Assembly (NCBI GenBank): GCA_028287885.1
Contig: JAQBOT010000400.1
Span: forward strand, 1-12,391
Reading direction: 5' to 3'
Source of the DNA: Pedobacter sp.
GTDB taxonomy: Bacteria; Bacteroidota; Bacteroidia; Sphingobacteriales; Sphingobacteriaceae
DNA: 12,391 nt
The notes beneath the pieces are model-generated. The model ran no database searches. It saw only the letters and a program-made list of their open reading frames with translations, and was not told the DNA's origin. Below are positions 7,703 through 12,391 of this stretch, one piece after another. Numbering within the stretch: the stretch's first letter is position 1; the number at the start of each line of letters is the position of its first letter. A program made the position numbers and the translations under genes.

Positions 7703-10117
7703 TTAAAACTTATATGCCAGTGTTGTCATAAACTGCCTTGGTGCAATCGGGTTAACGCTGTAGTTTTCATGAACAAAATAGTTTAACTCGTTTGTAAGGT
7801 TAGCTACTTTCGCTAGTATGGAGAACTTGTTTAAGCTGTACCCCGCAGAAAGATCAAACGTTGTAAAAGCGCTCAAAGGGATCAGGCGACTTGCCGAACC
7901 ATCTTTTTTATCGTTATATCCACCATTTCGATTCCCTGTATAAAAAGCAGATGCCCCTAGCTTCAATCCCCTCGCACGACCTGTTCTAACGGTATAGAAT
8001 AAGGTTCCGTTCGCTGTGTTTTTCGTTGTGCCAACGAGACGTTGCCCTTCAACAATACCGATGGTATTTGTTTTGGTATAACGCATGTAGTTGTAGCTGT
8101 AGCCTGCAAGGAAGTTTAAACCATCAACAATGGTTCCGCTTAGATCAATTTCAACACCGTCACTAGCACTTTTACCACTGAATTCCTTTTTTGTTGCGTC
8201 AAGTTCTGCTATTTGAGCATATTTGTTGTTGATGATTCTGTACCAGGTAACATTAGCGGAAAGCCTGCCGTTAAGGAAGTCGTTTTTAACGCCAGCTTCA
8301 TACTGGTCGATGATCGAAGGGGCCATTGGTGCATTCGTGTTGATATCTATTCCTGTATTCGATGTAAAGTTGTTTGCATAGCTTAGGTAGAGTGAAGTGC
8401 TTCTGGTAGGCTGGTAAATCAATCCCATTTTAGGAGAAATAGCCGCTTCGGTTTTCGATTTATCGATACCATTGCTGTTAATGGTTGATTGCCTGGTTTG
8501 GTAGTCGCTTAGAATGGTTCGCGGAGTTTTTTGGAAAGTATACCGTAAACCTGCCAGTACCTTAAACTTCTCCGTTACAGTTACTAAATCCTGAACAAAG
8601 GCACCCATTCGATAGATTGGAGCATAAGTGTCGCTGATCAGGTAGGTATCTGGTGTTGCAAAGTTCGAAGGAATGGAGAAGCTGGAGGGATCAGTAATAT
8701 TTACGCGATCATAATACTTTGTGTTCGTAACCGGCACGATAAACGAATTCGGGTTATTGAACCCGTAAGTAGATGTATTGGATTGGTCTGCATCCATGCC
8801 AATTAGCAGCATGTGGCTTACAGAACCAGTATTAAGAGAACCGTTGATATTGATTTGCTGGTTGTATGTAAACTCTTTGATCTTTGAGCGTGTTAGCGCG
8901 CGGTTCCAATAGCCAGCGCTGTCGGCAGCCGGGCGTTCAGAAGAAAAGTAATTTCGGTTGTAAGCTTGCAGGGATCCAAGAACATTTAGTTTCCAAGAGT
9001 CAGTAAGCTTGTGTGTTAGATTCAGTTGGGCAGTAGTCGTGCTGGTTTTGTTGTAAGCCCACTGTGTTCCTATGAAGGTACTTCTTCCCAGATCGACAAT
9101 CTTGTTGTTTACACTTCCAATTCCAAAATCAGGTGTATAATCGCTTTTCAGGTAGTCGCCCTGTAGAAGGATCTCGGTGTTTTTGCCCAGATTATACAGT
9201 AAAGAGGGGTTGATGTAAGTACGGCTGGCAGTCACATTATTGCGATAGCTGCCCCCATCTTCCAGAGATCCGATTAAACGGAATGCCAAATTCTTGGTGA
9301 TTGGCCCATATATATCTGCTGTAGGCTTATAGAAGTCGTAACTTCCAGTGCGCATAGACACTTCGCCACCATAGTTAAACTTCGGTTTTTTTGTTACCAT
9401 GTTAACCACAGCTCCTCCTGTAACACCGCCGTATAACAAGGCTGCACTACCTTTGAGTACCTCAACCGACTCAAGTGTGCTGACTTCCGGCATTCCTCCG
9501 CTATTTGCGCGCACTCCATTCTTGAAGACATTGTTTGTGCCTAAACTGTAACCCCGGGCAAAGAAGGTTTCTCCACTCACGCCGCCGCGGTTCTCACCAA
9601 AAGCAACTCCGTTTACATTCTTAAGTACGTCGCTGAGGCGATTAGACTGCTGATCTTGGATTACCTCTGAACCAATAATCTGTACGGCCTGGGGAAGATC
9701 TCTAGGCGGAATGGAGATCTTACCAAGCTTAACCGGCTTTTGATTGGGTGTTTTGTATCCTTTAACTATTACCTCATTGAGTCTTGAAGTAGTCGGGACT
9801 ACAGCATAGTCGAGTTGTAAAGTTTTACCGGCAGAAACTGTGATGGTATGCTCTTCGGCAACGATGCCGATGCCGGCTATCCGCATTATATAGTCGCCAG
9901 CTCTGAGGTTCTTGATTTGAAAGCTTCCATTTTCTTCTGTTGTGGTTCCCTTATCACTGTTCTTTAACATGATGTAAACGTCTGACGCTGGCTTGCCATC
10001 GTTGCTGTGAACTGTCCCAGAAATATTTCCTTTGGTGCTTTGCGCGAAAGCTATGCTTTGGTATAAGCAAATTGTGAGTATAAGCGCAGTATGGAATTTA
10101 GGTAAATGAATGTGCAT
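7703..10117 (-). CDS. TonB-dependent siderophore-type receptor with N-terminal carboxypeptidase-regulatory-like domain
   Basis: This 804-residue outer-membrane receptor takes up a ligand, most likely a ferric siderophore, with energy from TonB-ExbBD. Order of parts: signal peptide (1-25, cleaved after AFA); CarboxypepD_reg-like beta-sandwich (about 30-107, GNISGTVHSNDGKPASDVYI); a likely TonB-box segment (LNEVIVKG, 113-120); plug domain (about 134-243) with DLPQAVQIIGSEVI, SDVLKNVNGV and the signature LKGSAALLYGG...GGAVVNMVTKKP; then a 22-strand-type barrel to the terminal TTLAYKF. The plug wording (FFARGY, LESVEVLKGSAALLYG) fits the TonB-siderophore receptor group rather than the SusC group, and there is no SusD neighbour. 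The exact siderophore cannot be read from sequence. Transcription starts from a strong consensus promoter in the divergent region shared with the GH3 gene. AT-rich dyads around that promoter could be iron-regulatory sites. No sigma/anti-sigma (FecI/FecR) pair is present here. Confidence 0.93.
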   Translation of the reverse strand: MHIHLPKFHTALILTICLYQSIAFAQSTKGNISGTVHSNDGKPASDVYIMLKNSDKGTTTEENGSFQIKNLRAGDYIMRIAGIGIVAEEHTITVSAGKTLQLDYAVVPTTSRLNEVIVKGYKTPNQKPVKLGKISIPPRDLPQAVQIIGSEVIQDQQSNRLSDVLKNVNGVAFGENRGGVSGETFFARGYSLGTNNVFKNGVRANSGGMPEVSTLESVEVLKGSAALLYGGVTGGAVVNMVTKKPKFNYGGEVSMRTGSYDFYKPTADIYGPITKNLAFRLIGSLEDGGSYRNNVTASRTYINPSLLYNLGKNTEILLQGDYLKSDYTPDFGIGSVNNKIVDLGRSTFIGTQWAYNKTSTTTAQLNLTHKLTDSWKLNVLGSLQAYNRNYFSSERPAADSAGYWNRALTRSKIKEFTYNQQININGSLNTGSVSHMLLIGMDADQSNTSTYGFNNPNSFIVPVTNTKYYDRVNITDPSSFSIPSNFATPDTYLISDTYAPIYRMGAFVQDLVTVTEKFKVLAGLRYTFQKTPRTILSDYQTRQSTINSNGIDKSKTEAAISPKMGLIYQPTRSTSLYLSYANNFTSNTGIDINTNAPMAPSIIDQYEAGVKNDFLNGRLSANVTWYRIINNKYAQIAELDATKKEFSGKSASDGVEIDLSGTIVDGLNFLAGYSYNYMRYTKTNTIGIVEGQRLVGTTKNTANGTLFYTVRTGRARGLKLGASAFYTGNRNGGYNDKKDGSASRLIPLSAFTTFDLSAGYSLNKFSILAKVANLTNELNYFVHENYSVNPIAPRQFMTTLAYKF

Positions 10118-10122
10118 GCCTA

Positions 10123-10138
10123 TTAAGATTGATTCTAA
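10123..10138. promoter_or_regulatory. Imperfect dyad over the TonB-receptor transcription start
   Basis: TTAAGATTGATTCTAA matches its own reverse complement at 10 of 16 positions and lies between the -7 element and the start codon. It shares the words AGATT and TTCT with the dyad upstream of the -33 element. A repressor bound here would block initiation. Weak on sequence alone. Confidence 0.25.
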
Positions 10139-10145
10139 TTAAGCG

Positions 10146-10175
10146 CAAAGATACAAGTGACTTTTACATTAACAA
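10146..10175 (-). promoter_or_regulatory. Consensus Bacteroidota sigma-A-type promoter of the TonB receptor
   Basis: On the minus strand TTG (10175-10173) is followed after exactly 19 bp by TATCTTTG (10153-10146), a full match to TTG-N19-TAnnTTTG. Transcription should begin near 10140, leaving a leader of about 22 nt to ATG 10117 with no Shine-Dalgarno motif. Confidence 0.8.
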
Positions 10176-10178
10176 GAC

Positions 10179-10201
10179 TTATTTAGATTCTTTTTAAATA
10201 A
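10179..10201. promoter_or_regulatory. AT-rich inverted repeat, possible Fur-type operator
   Basis: TTATTTA (10179-10185) and TAAATAA (10195-10201) form a perfect 7-bp dyad with a 9-bp spacer, ending 3 bp upstream of the -33 element of the TonB-receptor promoter. Size, AT content and position upstream of an iron-receptor gene resemble Fur-type sites. The consensus for this organism cannot be checked here, so the assignment is inference. Confidence 0.35.
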
Positions 10202-10219
10202 GGGGGATTTCAGCTGGAA

Positions 10220-10250
10220 TTGCTAAAATCTAATATCAAAGGTATCTTAG
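10220..10250 (+). promoter_or_regulatory. Candidate promoter of the GH3 gene
   Basis: TTG (10220-10222) and TATCTTAG (10243-10250, one mismatch to TAnnTTTG) are spaced 20 bp apart. The expected start near 10256 leaves a leader of about 38 nt to ATG 10294, which is preceded by AT-rich AACACACAAATCA. Confidence 0.45.
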
Positions 10251-10293
10251 GCCCTCTCTTTGTTAAGTAGCACGATTAAGAACACACAAATCA

Positions 10294-12000
10294 ATGAATT
10301 TTAAAAAAGTTATCCTCCTGCTGATTATCTGTTCAGCCGGGTCATACAGTACAAAAGCACAGAACAAGGCCTATTTGCAAAGTTTGCAAGAGCCGAACGT
10401 TTGGGTGGATTCTGTGTTCAATAAGCTCAATAAGCGGCAGAAGATTGCGCAAATGTTTTTCGTAAGGGCTTTGACTAACGCCGGCAAAGTATATGAAGAT
10501 TCCATTGCTACAGTTATTAAGAAGCAGAAAATTGGTGGTTTAGTGTTTTTTCAGGGAGGTCCGGGGAGACAATTGAACCTAACCAGTAGTTATCAGCAGG
10601 TTACACGTGTGCCCTTGTTGATTGCACTTGATGGCGAATGGGGCTTGGGGATGCGACTGGATAGTACAGTTTCTTACCCCTACCAGATGGCCTTAGGCGC
10701 AATACAGGATACGTCTTTAATCTATAACATGGGATTGCAAGTTGCTCAAGACTTTAAACGGCTGGGAATGCAGATGAACTTTGGGCCGGATGTAGATATC
10801 AACAACAACCCGAAGAACCCGGTAATTAACTATCGTTCTTTCGGAGAGAACAAATATAATGTAGCAATCAAAGCTGCTGCATACATGAAGGGGATGCAAG
10901 ATGGTGGCCTCTTGGTTACGTTGAAGCATTTTCCCGGACACGGAGATACGGACGTCGACTCCCATCAGGACTTGCCGCAGATTAACTTCAGCAGGGCAAG
11001 ATTAGACAGTCTGGAGATGTATCCTTTTCGGGAATTGATTCGGGAGGGTGCATCTGGAATTATGGTTGCGCATCTACAAATTCCTGCCCTGGATAATACG
11101 CCACATTTGCCATCGACATTGTCAAAGCCGGTCATCACTGATATCTTAAAAGGGCAACTTGGCTTCAAGGGTCTGGTGGTTACAGATGCTATGGAGATGA
11201 AAGGGGTAGTAAAATTCTTTAAAGATGGAGAAGCCGATGTGATGGCTGTTGAGGCTGGTAATGACATTCTGGAGCTTTCAGAGAATAGTGCGCGCGGAAT
11301 AAAACTGGTCCGAAAAGCGGTGCGACAGGGACGCATCAGTATGGACCGTATTGATGAGAGTGTGAAAAAGATCTTAATGGCCAAGTATTTTGCAGGGCTA
11401 AGCGAAAGGCCATTATTCAATCTTACGAACGTCGCTGCTGAAGTAAACAGGCCGGAAAGTAAGGCCTTGGTGCAAACTTTAGCAAATGCCTCGATGACTG
11501 CATTGCGCGGAAAGCAATATGTGCGAACGCTTGCGCCGGAAAAAAGAACCGCAATAATCAGCATCGGTACACCAACAGCAACGACCTTCCAGAAAGAGCT
11601 GGCACAACACTATACAAATAATGTTATTATCAATCTAGACAAAACGGCAAGCGCTGTCGCAATTGCAAACCTGACAAAAGAACTTGAAGGCTATGAACAA
11701 GTAATTATTGGTATCCATGATACACGCAACAGACCTGGAAATGGAATGCCAGTTACAGCAGATATAAAGATGTTCATTCAGGATATGGTTGGTAAGAATG
11801 CTGTTTTCGCATTATTTGCTAACCCCTATAACTTATCCGCTTTGCCGGGATTGGAGAATAGCAAGGCACTGATTGTGGCTTACCAGAAAGAAGATTTCAT
11901 GCAGAAAGCTGCCGCCGCGGTGATAAACAATCAAATTATCCCCAACGGAAAGCTTCCCGTTGGGGTAAACACCTTCTTCAAATATGGAGATGGTGAATAA
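10294..12000 (+). CDS. Exported family 3 glycoside hydrolase, NagZ-like beta-N-acetylhexosaminidase
   Basis: This 568-residue GH3 enzyme should remove N-acetylglucosamine from peptidoglycan fragments. A signal peptide (MNFKKVILLLIICSAGSYSTKA, about 1-22) sends it to the periplasm; Cys13 is not in a proper lipobox. The catalytic barrel spans about 38-370. It carries KHFPGHGDTDVDSH (211-224), in which Asp222 and His224 correspond to the acid/base Asp-His pair of the NagZ group, and the nucleophile Asp298 in VVTDAMEMKGV. Residues about 385-560 form the second GH3 alpha/beta domain, ending NGKLPVGVNTFFKYGDGE. Many Bacteroidota homologues are about 1000 residues, with a C-terminal beta-lactamase-like serine hydrolase domain beginning about here. 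This one stops, and no such domain lies downstream. It is transcribed divergently from the TonB receptor and converges on the thioredoxin-like gene with a 12-bp gap. Confidence 0.93.
   Translation: MNFKKVILLLIICSAGSYSTKAQNKAYLQSLQEPNVWVDSVFNKLNKRQKIAQMFFVRALTNAGKVYEDSIATVIKKQKIGGLVFFQGGPGRQLNLTSSYQQVTRVPLLIALDGEWGLGMRLDSTVSYPYQMALGAIQDTSLIYNMGLQVAQDFKRLGMQMNFGPDVDINNNPKNPVINYRSFGENKYNVAIKAAAYMKGMQDGGLLVTLKHFPGHGDTDVDSHQDLPQINFSRARLDSLEMYPFRELIREGASGIMVAHLQIPALDNTPHLPSTLSKPVITDILKGQLGFKGLVVTDAMEMKGVVKFFKDGEADVMAVEAGNDILELSENSARGIKLVRKAVRQGRISMDRIDESVKKILMAKYFAGLSERPLFNLTNVAAEVNRPESKALVQTLANASMTALRGKQYVRTLAPEKRTAIISIGTPTATTFQKELAQHYTNNVIINLDKTASAVAIANLTKELEGYEQVIIGIHDTRNRPGNGMPVTADIKMFIQDMVGKNAVFALFANPYNLSALPGLENSKALIVAYQKEDFMQKAAAAVINNQIIPNGKLPVGVNTFFKYGDGE
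11940..11965. terminator. Strong hairpin inside the 3' end of the GH3 gene
   Basis: CCCCAACGG (11940-11948) and CCGTTGGGG (11957-11965) form a perfect 9-bp stem with an 8-nt loop, 35 bp before the GH3 stop. The minus-strand copy is followed by AT-rich ATAATTTGATTG rather than a clean U-tract. It could help end transcripts of the converging thioredoxin-like gene, whose stop is only 48 bp away. It also encodes the conserved PNGKLPVG segment, so the dyad may partly be coincidence. Confidence 0.35.
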
Positions 12001-12012
12001 TATAGATTTCGG

Positions 12013-12391
12013 TTACTTTGCTGAAGAATGAACAGCAGCGTAATTCCAGTTCTTTAAGAAATCAAGGGTCTTAGCTACGTTATGGCCCTTGCCTTCTTTT
12101 GCGGTTTCTTCTTTATCGCGCTCCAATGCGCCTGAATCCTGAATGTGAAGTACCTTTCCATCACCATCAAGAACAACAAAGTTCGGGTAGCCAAAGCGGC
12201 CTGGGTTGCCAAGCTTGTTTAGAACAGCGGTATTCTTAGCTTCAGGGCTATAGTTAACCAAGACAAATTCATAATTGTTGTTGATGTAATCTTTCAATTC
12301 TGGTGTTTTTTGCACCAAATCATGGAAACGAATGCACCAAATGCACCAATTGCCACCAACTTGCAACAAGACGTGCTTTCCAGTGCTTTTT
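12013..12391 (-). CDS. Thioredoxin-like protein with CIWC active site (5' end cut by window edge)
   Basis: The frame is open to the right edge. The TTG at 12369 is not a real start, because conserved sequence (STGKHVLLQVGGNWCIWC) continues upstream of it. The redox motif is W-C-I-W-C, followed by IRFHDL, as in periplasmic thioredoxin-like (Thioredoxin_7 / DsbD-gamma-like) proteins of Bacteroidota. The cis-proline region is FGYPNFVVLDGDGKVLHIQDSG, with Tyr-Pro in the expected place. The C-terminus is a helix ending KTLDFLKNWNYAAVHSSAK. About 126 residues are visible; the missing N-terminus probably holds a signal peptide, so location cannot be confirmed. It is a likely thiol-disulfide oxidoreductase; partner unknown. 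Its stop lies 12 bp from the stop of the converging GH3 gene. Confidence 0.9.
   Translation of the reverse strand, partial: KSTGKHVLLQVGGNWCIWCIRFHDLVQKTPELKDYINNNYEFVLVNYSPEAKNTAVLNKLGNPGRFGYPNFVVLDGDGKVLHIQDSGALERDKEETAKEGKGHNVAKTLDFLKNWNYAAVHSSAK

Noticed and set aside
10294..10359. Lipoprotein signal (Cys13) in the GH3 protein
   Set aside because: The residues before Cys13 are L-I-I; a lipobox needs Gly, Ala or Ser just before the Cys. A standard signal peptide fits better.
10965..11564. A 199-codon minus-strand open frame inside the GH3 gene
   Set aside because: It is antisense to a region encoding the conserved GH3 nucleophile motif, and its translation resembles no known family. It is a shadow of the real gene.
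12013..12369. Complete thioredoxin-like gene starting at TTG 12369
   Set aside because: The frame continues upstream to the window edge with family-like sequence (TGKHVLL), so the gene is truncated by the window.

Overview
The window looks like chromosomal DNA from a Bacteroidota bacterium, most likely of the Sphingobacteriaceae (Pedobacter/Mucilaginibacter type). The evidence is a two-component sensor with a Reg_prop/Y_Y_Y periplasmic region, a TonB receptor with a carboxypeptidase-regulatory-like N-terminal domain, a small PorT-type outer-membrane barrel, AT-rich leaders without Shine-Dalgarno sequences, and a textbook Bacteroidota promoter (TTG-N19-TAnnTTTG) in front of the TonB receptor. 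The genus is an inference from style, not from a marker gene.

Layout: all genes except one lie on the minus strand. Positions 1-2930 hold a large sensor histidine kinase cut by the left edge just after its phospho-accepting His box. Next are a VOC/PhnB-like protein (3106-3615) and an intergenic stretch with an unusual 11-bp tandem repeat enclosed by 10-bp inverted arms (3744-3832). A GNAT-nitrilase fusion enzyme follows (3881-5389). A tight pair comes next: an unrecognised small membrane protein (6322-6768) followed, 11 bp downstream, by a pyrophosphatase-like protein with an extra C-terminal domain (5510-6310). A clear intrinsic terminator (6802-6842) separates this pair from the PorT-type barrel gene upstream (6870-7475). 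A TonB-dependent siderophore-type receptor (7703-10117) is transcribed away from the only plus-strand gene, an exported NagZ-like GH3 glycosidase (10294-12000). A thioredoxin-like gene, cut by the right edge, converges on the GH3 gene with only 12 bp between their stops.

Functionally this is a mixed, mostly envelope-oriented neighbourhood: signal sensing (kinase), iron-chelate uptake (TonB receptor), cell-wall turnover (GH3), an outer-membrane barrel and a thiol-redox protein. The VOC protein, amidase fusion and pyrophosphatase-like protein are probably cytoplasmic. I see no CRISPR array, tRNA, rRNA, transposase, phage gene or recognisable defence system. The least ordinary items are the pyrophosphatase-like fusion with substituted active-site positions and its membrane-protein partner, the 11-bp repeat element, the HTCS-like sensor joined to a BarA/ArcB-style kinase box, and the GH3 protein that ends where many relatives continue into a beta-lactamase domain. 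No gene-free stretch exceeds 300 bp.
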